From Blasia pusilla (lineage: Eukaryota > Marchantiophyta > Marchantiopsida > Blasiales), in the NCBI GenBank assembly GCA_050084515.1, contig CM114273.1:40486001-40550000 (forward strand): 64,000 nt of DNA, given 5' to 3'. Under the pieces are notes generated by a model. The model had not been told where the DNA came from and did not search any database. It saw only the letters and a list, made by a program, of their open reading frames with translations. The stretch's first letter is position 1; every line of letters starts with the position of its first letter. Shown here one piece after another: positions 24,474-36,329 of the stretch. The position numbers were made by a program, and so were the translations under genes.

Positions 24474-27400
24474 TTATTTAGACAGTTCTGATGGGCTCTT
24501 TGTGATAAGGGACAGAGCATGCACCCCATTCTTCAGCTCCTCGTCTAAGAGTTCATATATCAGTCGATGACGCTTGATAAGACTTGTTCCAGCGAATTTG
24601 TCTGAAACCACCTTCACACTGTAGATGCAGTTTGCCATGTTAATTACTCATTAGATGTGGATAGGAAAATAACTAGTAGGAACACCATCTGCCACGTATA
24701 AAAATTCAAACGCAAATAATTCATGTTAGACCCTTCGGCGAATTTCAGTGAATTCCTCCCCCCTGGTGCAGCCCAGACTTCGCAAAAGTGGGGTTTTATC
24801 CTTTCTCTATATTCTGTGGCTCTGTGGCTCTGAGGCCTAAGGCATAGTCCCCTTCATATATTTCATTTGATGGTGCGCATAAGCACCACCTTAGTAAAGA
24901 TCCTCTGCTGTACAGCCTCCTTCCGATTGCAGATTCAACTGCATACAATTCAACTCTTCCAGAAACTGGTGGGAGGGAAGTCATGTTCAATGCAAGGCAG
25001 ATCCAATAATAGTTCACTCAAGTTCAATTTTTTCCCTGATATCACATTCATAGGGATCACTTCCATGATCCCATTCAAGCTTCTAGGCTTGGCCTCCCTA
25101 TTATTGACAATCTTGGATGATAATCACAGTTCACATGGACATAGGAGACACTAGGAGTTACCTCTCTCCCTCTCTGTGCACCCCTCTGAGCTTTGTTGGT
25201 TGACACTTGTAAGCTTCGCACCAAGACTTTGTATGCCCCACACTACACTATATGAGAGTGTCTCTATCCTCTCATAAGATACCTTCTTCACTTATTCTTT
25301 CTCTCAACCCTCTAACAACATCGGACCAGGGCACAGGGTCTATAGTCGCAAAGCTACAACAAGCACTACTACATGAGTATAGTCTCTGTCCACCCATCCA
25401 ACCAGGGCACAAGGTCTTTGGCTTAAAGGCTATAATAGGAACAACATATTGAGTAGAGTCTCTGCGCCCATCAACAGAATGGGATCATAACTAAAGTCCT
25501 GCACTTTCTCTGGCAACAGGGATGAAACCTCCAGTCACTACCTGATCACCTGTGTAATATTCACGAGACAAGGAGCAATACCCGATGGTGGTATTGCTAA
25601 GCTAGAACTGTTCAACATGCCAATGGCCGAGATTCAATGCCCAAAGCTGCTGCACCGGTAGGCAATGGGTATTGGGTTTCCCAATCACATAAGGTAGATA
25701 GTGTAGTAAAGAGCTTCTTGGTTGATATTTGGAAGCTCCACATCGACACTTTGTATGATCAGCACTCACACTTTATGAGAGTCTCCCTCCTCTCGTATGG
25801 TGCCTTCTTCACTTCTTCCTCTCTGTGCACCCATCCAAGTCTCTAGCACAGTCCAACCAGGATGCGAGGTCTATGGAGGCATTAAGTAGTGGCTATAGCA
25901 GCCACTACTTAATGTCTACAGTCTCTTTCACCTAAGCTGATCTAATTACGAACTCAATACCACCAGAGTTGTTGGTTGCATTCACTGCAAAAAGCTGCTG
26001 CACTGCTAAGAAATGTCCTTTGGGAATCCCAAGCAGGTAAGGTATGTGTGTTGTAAACAGCTTCTTTAATTCTACCTGGAAGCTCCATACCCAGAGTCTC
26101 TATGGTAAGCAATCACACTGTATAAAAGTGTCTCTCTTCACTCATAGTTGTTTGGTCAGCACTCACAGTATATGAGAGTGTCTCCCTCCTCTCATATGGT
26201 ACCTTCTTCACTTGCTTCTCTCTCTACACCCATCCCAGTCTCAAGCACCGTCCAACCAGGTAGCGGGGTCTATGGTCGCAAGGCTACGACAGGCACTACT
26301 TAATGAGTACAGTCTCTTCACTCATATGGTTCTTTCTTTAGTACTTCCTTGCTCTGTACCCATCCCAGTCTTTGCACCTGTTCTACCAGGGTGCATAGTC
26401 TATGGTCTCAAGGCTACAACAACCAGAACTTCATAAGAACACTCTCCTGAATATGGATCATCCATGCTGCGGGTAGGGGTTGCAACTTCCCTGGTGCTCA
26501 AACTACCCCAAAGGTGACCAGGAGATATTGAATTACAACTTCCTTGGGCTGCCAAATGCCAACAGATCAGCTCACTATGAAGACCAACATCCCCACCTCA
26601 TCTAAAACTGCAGGTTTGAAGTACAAAGCTGACATTGACAAGAGCTACATGTGAGGTGGCTCCACAATCCAATCAGCCTTAGGGTTTCGAGATTTCCTTG
26701 TAGATTTGTTTTCAGGAAACAAGGGCATGAACAGTGGCTAGTGGGAATCTGAAAGATCCTGAAAATCTGCTACAGATCTGGGATCTATGCCTGTAAGGTC
26801 ATACTGAGAAAATAAATGAGATTGTTTTGAGCTCCTAAGCTGTGACAGATACAGACTTTGACAAAAAACGTTTTGCATGTAACATTTGGGATTTCCCTTC
26901 TCAGATTCCAGACATTGCACATCGTTCAAAGCATGATGGACTGAAGAGATGCATGAACTTACTTGAAATGAGTCTCGGTTGCACCCTTGTGCACTCCTGC
27001 ATGACCAGCATGCTGGTGGGACACATCATCCACTTCCAGCACAGTAGGAGCCAATGCTTCTTTGAGCTGTTTCAGAGGGCAAATGTCTTAGAAAAAAATC
27101 AACTCTTTTCTCCAAGCCACAGAACACAACAGTCTAGGTAGGTCCTTGCATCGAGAAAGGATAAATCTAAAACTCAAACCCTGCATGACACTGCTCTGTA
27201 AGCCGTGTATGGATGACGTAACACAGCAAAGGAAATTAAGTCGGCTACAATACTGGGCTGAATTCTCTCCTTTGAAGAACAACTCCTACTATGACTCCCT
27301 TCTGATGATGCTAACTACTGCCACTGAAGCTTGGTCCACGTTATTCACGACAAGTATACCATGAGAAAAATGCACGATTCTCACACTTGAAACAATCAAT

Positions 27401-28766
27401 TCTCGCTCCTGCTACTAAGACTCACTTCTGATGGCACTAGCCTCTACAAGTGAAGTTTGATCAGTGACTCTCAAAGTAGAGACTGTGTGAAAATTTAAGA
27501 AGACTTTTGAGTTACATCCATTTGTCTCTTAGGTCTTCAAATCGGTTAGGATATGGTCTGTAGCTCATAAAGGAGGCAAGATCTCCCGCCATTCATATAC
27601 ATTTATTTTCGCGCTTTCTATAGTCTCGAAGCAAGGAATAAGCTTTATGATGAGAAGAGATTTCAACAGCCAGTAATTTTTTGACACTCTTCCCCGATGA
27701 CGGAGAGTTGTGAAACTGCTTTCAACATCTTCCGAGCGTTGTATTTATCAGGATTTGCTACTGCCTGAAAACAAGGGATAATTTTGGTGATGGGGAAGAA
27801 ATTTCAGTAGTCCATGATAGTTTTCAGACTCTTCTCCCTTCTGACAGATAGACCAATGTGAGAGCGCTTCACCTTTTTCTGAATGGTGTATTTCTTCGAT
27901 TGCAGCTCTGGAGCTCCATCGGAAAAGCTAGAGCTCTTGATGTTCTCAACTGCATCCATTCGAATTCCCGTACTGCTCAAAGGAGCTGTGGCTTCACTGC
28001 TCACCGCCCTGGCACTGTTTCCACTCGTAGACTTGCCCGCTTCCGCTGTCATATACACCTGCAAGGTTTTCTTCTGCATCAACTTGAGCATGTTCAAAAA
28101 CCCATTGCTCCGAGATGGCGTCAAGCTCTGCCTCAAGCCGAGCATCTGAATGAAATCGGGAGTGACTTTGAGCACCTCCGCGACCGTGGCACCGGACAGC
28201 CCCTCCACGAGCAAGGCAGCCAAACCCTTGGTGAGCAACGAATCCGAATCCGCTTCAAAGAACACTCTCGAATCGTCAGTCAGCGTCGGCCGCACCCACA
28301 CCTGCGACACACAACCCTCCACCTTGTTCTCCGCAGTGCAGAACTCCTTGCTCAGCGGCTTCAACTGCTTCGCATAGAACAACAGCTGCTCGTACTTCTG
28401 CTTCGGATCCGGCACCGCTGCAAACAGCTTCACAATCTCCCCTAATTTCCCAGGCAATTGCAACTCCTCCTTCTCCTGCTGCTGCACACACACCACTCCC
28501 CCTCTCCTCAACAACCCGCTGCCCCTGCGATTCCCCACGCGGACATTCCTGTACCTCGACAATCCAAACGAACGCTGCGATCCCGCTCTCGGAGCAGCAG
28601 CACTGAATCTCGGCAAGCACAGACGCAAATTCGCGCCAGGTAATGACGACGGATCACGGGAAGAGGCAGATGCAGAAGCAGAAGCAGGAGAGGCGCAGCG
28701 GCAGTAGCTGGTGCTGAGATTGTAGAACGGCGCTCGCAGGAGATGGGGAATTACGGGTGCTGCCAT
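24474..28766 (-). CDS. SUFE1: Plastid SufE-BolA fusion protein, iron-sulfur cluster assembly
   Basis: There are three exons: 28766-27873, 27066-26963 and 24618-24474. Donors are AAG|GTGAAG and CAA|GTAAGT. Acceptors are AACAG|CTC and CTACAG|TGTG. Phases 0 and 2 join cleanly into 380 residues plus a TAA stop. Residues 1 to about 95 are Ser/Ala/Arg-rich, a likely chloroplast transit peptide. The SufE domain follows with the active-site Cys in VEGCVSQVWV. The end of exon 1 (YTIQKK) runs into exon 2 (LKEALAPTVLEVDDVSHQHA), and exon 3 gives VKVVSDKFAGTSLIKRHRL, a BolA domain. SufE accepts sulfur from the desulfurase NFS2 and activates it, and the BolA part resembles glutaredoxin-binding partners. 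Arabidopsis SUFE1 has the same SufE-BolA layout and similar length. Without splicing, exon 1 would read 22 residues further and lack BolA. Confidence 0.9.
25240..26440. repeat. Degenerate repeat cluster in SUFE1 intron 2
   Basis: Units containing TATGAGAGTGTCTC, then CTCATATGGTACCTTCTTCACT, TCTCTCT, CACCCATCC and a CCAACCAGG..GGTCTATGG block recur at about 25250, 25774, 26171 and (partial) 26320. The spacing is irregular, at about 200-520 bp. Most of this 2.34-kb intron is built from them. Confidence 0.6.
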
Positions 28767-28769
28767 GGC

Positions 28770-29040
28770 TGCCTAACCCTCTTCAGGTCAGGTACCGACA
28801 TTCCTCCGTCGGCTTCGCTTCGCTTCGTGGGGGTTTAACGCATCAGCACCATCGTGCTTCTCAATTGGAGGACTCTGCCTTCCTCTACTGGAGGAATCTT
28901 CCCCCAGGGCCCCTATGGGAGGTCGTACCTTCCCCGTGGCGTTATCGGGAGCACTCAGCACGGTCCGGGGAGTTTTGCCCCGGGATCGGGTACGATGCCC
29001 GTATTTTATGGCCGGGTATGATAATTCCGGTTCATGAACT
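28770..29040 (-). promoter_or_regulatory. GC-rich upstream region of SUFE1
   Basis: A GC-rich stretch rich in CCCGG/CCGGG motifs lies directly upstream of the ATG at 28766 and ends sharply at AT-rich DNA near 29040. It most likely holds the promoter and 5' leader. No TATA box was recognised. Confidence 0.35.
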
Positions 29041-29171
29041 AGTATATTCATTTTATTATAAAATAAATTTCAAAAGAAGACAAAGGAAGGTAATAACATC
29101 TCAAAAGAGGAGTCAAAAAATTATAAAAGAATGAAAAAAGAAAATGGTAACTAGCTAACGTTAACACCGAT

Positions 29172-29648
29172 TCAACGAGCTATACGATTGATAGTATGAA
29201 ACAAATCTGATAAGAACACGAGTGGTTGGTCAGACGTGAATGGACGATGAGGCGAGCAACCCCCCACCGCCTCCGCACGACGTATCAATGCCAAGGCTTG
29301 TGCACATTGTAAGGCCACTGAGATGCATTGCCAAAAATAACTAGTAACTACACAGAGAGAAGGACTGCGGGAAGGGGCAAGGTGAGGATTATGGAGGGAG
29401 TGGTAAGCACATGTTTTGAGGAAAGTATCCGAAGACACATGTAAATGATCGAATACTTCCACTGCGAAAGGAATAAATCCATCAGTCGCATGTCTCACGA
29501 CATAACTTAACTCCTTGATTCTCGGTGCAGCTTGAGCTGCCAAACCTTTGGTATGTGCGGCTCGACACACCAAGTCATAACGTGTTGGATCAGCAACCAT
29601 CACATCACCTAGTGTCCGGAATCCACCTCGAGACATAACAAGATCCAC
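29172..29648 (-). pseudogene. C-terminal tail of a LINE-type reverse-transcriptase protein
   Basis: An open frame of 158 codons reads FRTLGDVMVADPTRYDLV, then IKELSYVVRHATDGFIPFAV, a CAYHS block and CISVALQCAQALALIRRA. I recall the same order (RTLADV.IADPTR, DxFIPLAVE, QRVSVALQRAQA) at the C-terminus of reverse-transcriptase ORFs repeated through algal, moss and fern genomes. No reverse-transcriptase core is attached, so this is a 5'-truncated insertion, as LINEs often leave. A similar tail is seen in the decayed 58-60 kb copies. Confidence 0.5.
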
Positions 29649-30183
29649 TCAAAACGGATTATTATTGAAGAGTATCTTAATAAGGATGCTTTTGATGACA
29701 CATGTCTTTTTGGTCTAATAATTTTTTTGGATTGTATTTTTTTTTTCAGTTTTGAAACAAATTTTACAATTCGGGTGCCTTCCACCCGTATGTAGTACCG
29801 CCACCGACAAGTATAAGATATTAGAAAAATCGTTTGAGAGGGAGGAGCAATTAATTATTATAGACTAGCGGAGAATTTGTTTTTGCTCTTAAAGCTTTAA
29901 ATATTTCATTTTTGGTAAATTTTTCCTGATTTTTTCTTACGTGAGAAGATTAGGTTTAATGATATCCCAAACATTAATGGTTTGGAAGGCCATTACTCAA
30001 TGGCCCCAAAATCAAAATATATGTTATTATGCAGCAACATTTTTTGATTTTTAAATGCTTGGATGATTGACACATGGCATTCAGATAGTAAGTTAATCCT
30101 TTTTATTTTATGGACAATAAGGAATTCTTCCCATTACTCCATCTTGGCACTCAATTTGAGGTCGCTCACAACTTCAAACTTTT

Positions 30184-30825
30184 CATACGCATACATATCG
30201 CTACACAACACACATGGCTATCGACAAACATACACACAAAACGCATTTTCCCATGCTAACTCATGGCATCCAAACAACGAGACAAGAAGTACCACAATAT
30301 CTCCAATTAAATCAAGTAGATCCAATCTCTCTCAACACCATAGCTCTCAAATGTGTGCACTCTCACATGTCTCTCTCAACGTCAAACCAAACCCACTCTC
30401 CTAATGAGAGGTTTGGGTTACACTCGCAAGGGAAGCAAGACCATAGCTCCGCCGCCTCATACCAAGAGGTTCAACAAAGAGAGAATGAGCTCTCAAGCTC
30501 TCTCTCCTTGAGGTATACCCCCTTCCCTCTCCCAAGCTCTCTCCTCGGTAACCTATGTTCGCAGGTCACCTCCTTGGCTCTTGACCTGTTGTAGTGGGTC
30601 AAGGGCTAGTTCCCAAAGTGGAAATTTAACTCTACCAAACATGGAAACTTACCCAAAATAGTAAGTGTCACTATATGGCTCCAAATGGGCCGAAACGAAG
30701 GGAAAACTTGTTCTCTCAAGTTTCCCAGAATCTCGTCAGGTCATCCTCCACCTCTTGAGCCTATCCTCCACTACTCGCGAAGGCGCTCTACTAGATCTTT
30801 CCGATCTATCCTAAAAAGTCGTGAC
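30184..30825 (-). repeat. Solo-LTR-like copy of the 17.4-kb gypsy LTR
   Basis: It matches 17410-18005 through most of its length: CATGCTAACTCATGGCATCCAA, GAAGTACCA, TCTCAC ATGTCTCTCTCAA, CCCACTCTCCTAATGAGAGG, GGTTCAACAAAGAGAGAATG and the closing CGAAAC..GGGAAAACTTG block. It has a 30-bp insertion (duplicated CTCTCTCC...AAGCTCTCTCC) near 30510. No internal element sequence flanks it, so it is a solo LTR or isolated end. Confidence 0.6.
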
Positions 30826-30921
30826 GATACGGAGGCAACAACAATGAGGATCTTATGCCCTTTGAGTCTCACTCATCCGTTGGCCTAATTATCTCCATTG
30901 TTGTTTATTAAATGTGTTGAA

Positions 30922-30966
30922 GATCATCTCCAACATCCACGGAGTCAATGGATGTTGGAGATGATC
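30922..30966. repeat. Perfect 18-bp inverted repeat with 9-base loop
   Basis: GATCATCTCCAACATCCA (30922-30939) and its exact reverse complement (30949-30966) are separated by CGGAGTCAA. No flanking gene is visible. Confidence 0.9.
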
Positions 30967-32277
30967 ACATTGCTCCACTAATGGATAAACCTTGCAAGAT
31001 CAATATCAGCTAAAACTTCAAAGATTACCCATTGACTTTCTCCCTACAAACGGTTGAACAAAGAACCCAATTCCATCATAAGAGGAAGAGCAATTTTTCT
31101 TCTAGTTTTAGTTGAGTCGAGAGAATGGCGATATGCCAATGGAAGTAGACCAATCAATCCCAAATGCAAAGGAAGGCAATTGCAAAGAGAGTTTATGGAT
31201 CAAAGTTGGGAATTGATGGTTTGGATATTTGGATATAAGAACTTAACATAGTTAGAATTAGCATCAGGGAAGATGGATGAAGAAAAAATACATAGATCAA
31301 TACATATGAGATGAAATGAATGAATGTTCCATTGGAGATATGAATGGTACAAATGGAGATAAATATGCCGATGCACCATCATCACAATCTAAGGGTCTTT
31401 ATGAAATGTGTTGGAGATCTCACTTGGCGCAAGCGAGTTGAATCAAATAGCACCAACAACCAAGGAAATTATCTTCTAAAAAATATTTCCTATGAGACAA
31501 CCAATATTTATGATATCAAGAAAATATGATGAATTTTTCATGCTCACTGAATTTTTTCCATCATGGAAGCTCTTACCACCGACATTTCCAACTATTCCCC
31601 ATCTATTCACATTTTCATAAAGCGCACAAACAACTTTCCTTGCTTTCATTATATGCCTTTTTAGTCTAAAATGATTGGTTGCACCTACTGACTCTAAGTA
31701 TGATATTTTACAAACAAGTTCCAAATTAAGTGCTTCATCTAATTTTTATATACATATAAAACTTGCGTCAATTTAAGTAGTAATTGTGCACAAACAAGCC
31801 CTGCTACAATTTCAAACTCAAGGAATTTCCACCTTATACCCTAACAAGCACTATCTTGTCTTTCTTAGCAAAACGGAGAGTATCAAGCTATTAGCGTAAT
31901 GTATCTATGTAGGTTGGACATCTATCTCGGGAGATCAAGGCTGACATGTAAATGGATCAGATAACCCGCGTATGCAGGATACCCGAGTATGTGGGATCTT
32001 GGTGTTCATTTATTATGTTTACATATTTTCCATGTTGACTATGTTTGGTTATTCATGTGTAAATAAGTGTGTAGAAAGGACTAAGAATATTTGTTATCAG
32101 GCACATACTTTGTCCACTTAAACTTTCTTTGGTGCTCTTGAGTTTGAATTCTCCTGACAATATGCTTGCTATCTTTATCAATAAAAGCATGGTGTGTTGA
32201 TTTTGCATGCAATGCATTCAGAGAAACATTCAACAAAAATCGACCATCATGATTTACCAACATAAGCGGGTAAAAAC

Positions 32278-32854
32278 TGTCATGCAAATCCACATCGTCA
32301 TACAACATACATCGCTAACATACCATACTCACATACATACATAACATAGACGAGAGCCACAAACACAAGTGTACCATAACTGAAATCCGTGAAAGACCTA
32401 CTGTCATAAAACACGTATAGAATCATATACAATCGAGCCAAACCCACTCCACGATGGGAGAATCCAAGTCGAAGCTTGCGGGAACCACCATAGCCAAGAG
32501 CTCTACTCACTACCAAGGCTAACTCCCAACGCAACAAGCTCAACTCAAAGAACTAACTGTTCTTTGAGAGCACTCCACACTATATCCTCCAACCTAAGAG
32601 TGTGCCCTACTGGAAAAGTCACCCTCAACTGAGTAACCCCCAACCCTATGTATGAAACCGCATCTCTACCTAGACACTACGGCCCTATATAAGGTATGGC
32701 CTCTACTAGCACACTATACTCTATGACATAATTCGTATGGTCATGACAGTTGTCGTGCGAATCCACATCGTCATACAACATACATCGCTGACATACCATA
32801 CTTACATACATACATAACATAGACGAGAGCATCCATAAACACAAGTGTACCACA
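32278..32854 (-). repeat. 3' LTR region of the second gypsy element
   Basis: A segment of about 100 bp (TGTC[AG]TGC[AG]AATCCACATCG...ACATAGACGAGAGC...CACAAGTGTACCA) occurs at 32278-32376 and 32751-32854, 473 bp apart. This is the same arrangement as in the first element. A TATATAA-type box lies near 32686. The right end (...GTACCACA) is followed by ACTCGCCCCCCTAAC, which on the minus strand is a G-rich tract fitting a polypurine primer. The outer boundary at 32278 is where similarity stops. Confidence 0.55.
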
Positions 32855-33029
32855 ACTCGCCCCCCTAACTAGCGGTTAGGTCCCTCTAACTCCCAGGTAG
32901 CCCTATACATCTACTACATGCTATACATCTTTTTGGGTGCACGAATCAAAAGGCCGGGTGCTAGGTTGCCCCATCGTTAGTCGCACATCTGTAATCCATA
33001 TCATGCAAAGATCAAGTCATCTACCTCTC

Positions 33030-33172
33030 CTAAGTACATCGAGGACAAACCCACCTTCCAAAAGAGGAACAACATCCAAACGTGGAGTCAAACACATCAT
33101 GTGCCAACCCCTAGAACACCGATCACACACCAACATACGGGCTGCGTTACCAGCAGACCCACACAACATGCA
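33030..33172 (-). pseudogene. PHD finger at the end of the second gypsy polyprotein
   Basis: CMLC, eleven residues, CDRC, SRGW and HMMC are in one frame. A one-base frame change near 33060 then leads to W-V-C-P-R-C-T and a TAG stop (33032-33030). This is the full C4HC3 pattern of a PHD finger, ending in the same place as in the first element. The domain follows the integrase C-terminal motif WKDHVRNCAPCHLPN. Confidence 0.75.
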
Positions 33173-34366
33173 CCTCAAGCTAGCACGTATCATGGCTAAG
33201 CTTGGGTCAACAATAACATCCACATTTGGAAGATGACATGGCGCACAATTACGCACATGGTCCTTCCAAACAACTCCATCACGACCCTCCAACATGAGAA
33301 CTCCAGAAGCTAACACCTCGTGCACTTGTAAAATAGTGCGGCATGCCGTCACATCCAACGTTGTTGGTGCAATCTGCTGCAAATAGACATAGTCCCCCAC
33401 ATGGAACCTACGAATCGATGGTCGATAACCTCCACCCCGAATGGTTGCATACCACAACGTATCCCTGTGTTGAGCAATGGCAAGATTCTCAAAGGTGTTG
33501 GCATAACTCCAAAAGAGCTCGCCGCTGAGAACACACTCTCATCCACATCTCGGGTCATCAAGGTTCACCACCTCACTAGACTCGACCAATTCTTCTTTGG
33601 CAAGTCAAGATGTCGGCCGTATAACAGAAAATAAGGTGAGAAGGAAGCCAAGGATGCTTGGCGACTGAACCTATACCCTATGGCTAACCATGGCTAACCA
33701 TGGCAACTGAATATCCCAGTCTCCAAGATGCCCCTTCTGTAGGCCATACTTGCGCAATGCCCTCTTCACTTTCTGAACCACACGTTCAGCCAAACCATCC
33801 GCCTCTGGATGATCTCGAGACGTGGTCCGATGATCAATCAACGCCTTGTCACACAAGACCTGAAACTCACCCTGAAACTCTATACCCTGGCTGGTCAGCA
33901 CTTCAACTAGTGCACCAAAATGACTAAGCACTCTATCAAGAAACGCATACGCCATTCCCTCACTTGCCTTGTCAGGTAATGCCACCAACTCAATCCACTT
34001 GGAGAAGTGCTCCACCATCACCAACACATATCGATGATGTCGTACAGTCAACGGTAACGGTCCCGCAAAGTCCACATTCCAACGGTAATCCAACCCCATA
34101 ATAAGCAAGGGGTGTAACTGTGGTGTAGGGGCATTGAATGATGCCCTCACCTGGTCACAAACCATACAACGTGACACCAACTGCTGCACTTGAGTATGCA
34201 TGCCACGCCACCAAAACTGACCAAGGAGTAAGCTATACGTACGCTTTACCCCAAAATGTCCCAACTCCTCATGGGCATGTCGCACAATGCGCTCTCTCTG
34301 AGCCAAATGCAACACAACTCGTACTCTACCATCCTCCCACACACGGAGAATATGTGTTCCCTCCAA
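33173..34366 (-). pseudogene. Integrase of the second gypsy element
   Basis: The 231-codon frame (34366-33671) begins with the zinc-binding HAHEELGH and CMVC and has the catalytic Asp in DFAGPL and the Glu in DHPEADGLAE. The second catalytic Asp is lost: LTSQGIEF where the other copy has LIDQGTEF. After a break near 33670 the C-terminal domain (33457 on) reads FHVGDYVYLQQ and then GVVWKDHVRNCAPCHLPN. The enzyme would be inactive. Confidence 0.8.
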
Positions 34367-35110
34367 TCAATACCTCTTAGCACGTTGAAGAACACCGTCT
34401 CGCTCCTTGGCACTCACTATGCCTGGCACCCTACTAGTCCGTAGGAACTCCAACACCAACGCATCATCATGAATATCACACTGATCCGTACCACCATCTT
34501 CAACCTTAGGATCTGAAGGCTGGCCATCTACCCTCTGACTAGAGTAAGATGTCATGTGGTCCTCCATACTAGAGTCCACCCCTAACCAACATAAAAAGGC
34601 GGATGCATGCCACCCTGGCACCGTCTCCTCATCAACCTCGCCATGCCATCTAGCCCCTGTTGCATCCTCTTGGCTAGTACATGGGTTCCTACTCAACCCA
34701 TCAGCATCAAGGTTGGCAACTCCAGGTCTATGTATCACCTAGAAGTCATACTCCTATAAGATAAGAGCCCACCGTGCAAGCTTCCCTGTAAGCTTGTCAT
34801 ACTCCATCAACCACTTGAGCGGCTAGTGATCAGTAATAAGGGTAAACTGTGTGCCAAACAAGAAAAACCTAAAGTGTGCCACAACCCACACTACTACCAA
34901 GCACTCTCCCTCATATGAACTGTAGCGCGACTCCGCTGCATTATTCGAACGACTTGCATAGGCCACCACAAACTCCATGTGCTCATCATCATGTTGTGTC
35001 AACACCGCTCCAAGTCCCAACCTACTCCAATCAGTGTGTAACTGAAATGGGCGCCCTCTGATAGGTCTCCTCAAGATAGGCGTCGCCACCAACTGGGCCT
35101 TGAGCTCCAC
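34367..35110 (-). pseudogene. RNase H and connection of the second gypsy element
   Basis: FQLHTDWSRLGLGAVLTQHD, AYASRSNNAAE, YSSYEGECLV and LITDH mark a gypsy RNase H domain at 35110-34823. A stop follows TDH, and a second frame (34738-34367) carries the linker up to integrase, with MIHRPGVANLDADGLSR, the usual end-of-RNase-H motif. Confidence 0.75.
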
Positions 35111-35122
35111 AAAATCTCTCTC

Positions 35123-36154
35123 CTAATCATCTCCCCCGTGCCACTCCTGATCTGATTTCAACAATTGGTTCAAAGGTTTTGCCATAGCACTAAATCCCTT
35201 CACATACCTCCAATAGTAGTTCGACAATCCCATGAATGCTCGAACTCTACTCACATCTACGGGACGAGGAATAAGTGCAATAGCCTCCACCTTTGCTTGC
35301 TGAACTCCCAAACCACCTGGATAGATCGCATGACCCAAGTACTCAACATCCTCATGGAAGAACTTGCACTTTCCTGGATGCAAACGTAGACCATGAGCTT
35401 TCAACCGCTCAAACACAATCTGCAAATATATCTGATGATCCTCCACCGTGTTACTGAACACCATGATATCATCAATGTAACATCGAACAAAATCCAACCC
35501 TGCTAGAATCCTGTCAATCACTCTCTGAAACTCGGCAGGTGCATTCTTCAACCCAAAGGGTAAGAATTTCCACTGGTACAAACAATCCTTGCCATGAGAG
35601 TTGACACCCCAAAATGTTGTCTTGGCCTTGTCACTCTCTCGAATCGGAAATTGATGGTATCCTGCCCGAAGATCCAAAGTACTGAAAATCTTTGCCTGTC
35701 CCACCACATCAAAGATCTCCTCAGGTGTAGGCATGGCATACCTATCAACCTTGGTCTGCAGATTGATAGGATGGTATTCTCCACACATCCGCCTATCCGT
35801 GTAGTTGCCATGCACATCCTTTTTAGCAGGCATGACAGTGGTTGATGCATACTCTCCATGCAACAACTCCACTAATCCAGCCTCCAAAAGGTCCAACGTC
35901 CTACTCTGAATCACGTCCCTCTCCATATCACTATATCGGTAGGGACGACGGAAGATTGGCGTATCACTAGCCAAATCAATCAGTATATCGGGTCCAACCA
36001 AAGCACCCAACATCTTCATGCTAAAGGCAAAACAATTCCTGTAAGCACGTAGGAATTCTGTCAAGCGTTGTTTCTCACCTCCCGTAAGCTTGGGCCCAAG
36101 TAATGGCTCCCAAGTCTCCTCCACTGGCACACTAGAGAGAGAGGACGGTGCCAT
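35123..36154 (-). CDS. Reverse transcriptase domain of the second gypsy element
   Basis: This 343-codon open frame has the full Ty3/gypsy set: RRPYRYSD, VMPAKKDVHG, MCGEYHPINLQTKVDRYAMP, STLDLRAGYHQ, FWGVN, FLPFGLKNAPAEFQR, the catalytic CYIDDIMVFS, HPGKCKFF, YLGHAIYPGG and AFMGLSNYYWRYVKG. It copies element RNA into DNA. The frame is undamaged, so the core domain alone could still fold, although the rest of the polyprotein is broken. It lies directly downstream of the methyltransferase. Confidence 0.9.
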   Translation of the reverse strand: MAPSSLSSVPVEETWEPLLGPKLTGGEKQRLTEFLRAYRNCFAFSMKMLGALVGPDILIDLASDTPIFRRPYRYSDMERDVIQSRTLDLLEAGLVELLHGEYASTTVMPAKKDVHGNYTDRRMCGEYHPINLQTKVDRYAMPTPEEIFDVVGQAKIFSTLDLRAGYHQFPIRESDKAKTTFWGVNSHGKDCLYQWKFLPFGLKNAPAEFQRVIDRILAGLDFVRCYIDDIMVFSNTVEDHQIYLQIVFERLKAHGLRLHPGKCKFFHEDVEYLGHAIYPGGLGVQQAKVEAIALIPRPVDVSRVRAFMGLSNYYWRYVKGFSAMAKPLNQLLKSDQEWHGGDD

Positions 36155-36329
36155 TGGCTGCTACGCAACCCCCTCACAAGATAATACACCCTTAGCTACA
36201 CCATCACCTGAGCAAATAACTCCTCCACCAGCATGAGCAACCAACTCCACATGCCCAGCCATTACATCCCATTTAATCCAAGGATGCAAAATACTACTCT
36301 CCTCGCCCCCAGCCGATGCCTATACCGTC

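Noticed and set aside
27858-28445. 195-codon plus-strand frame
   Set aside because: It is antisense to the SufE exon, whose protein has clear family motifs; the frame is a shadow of its codon bias.
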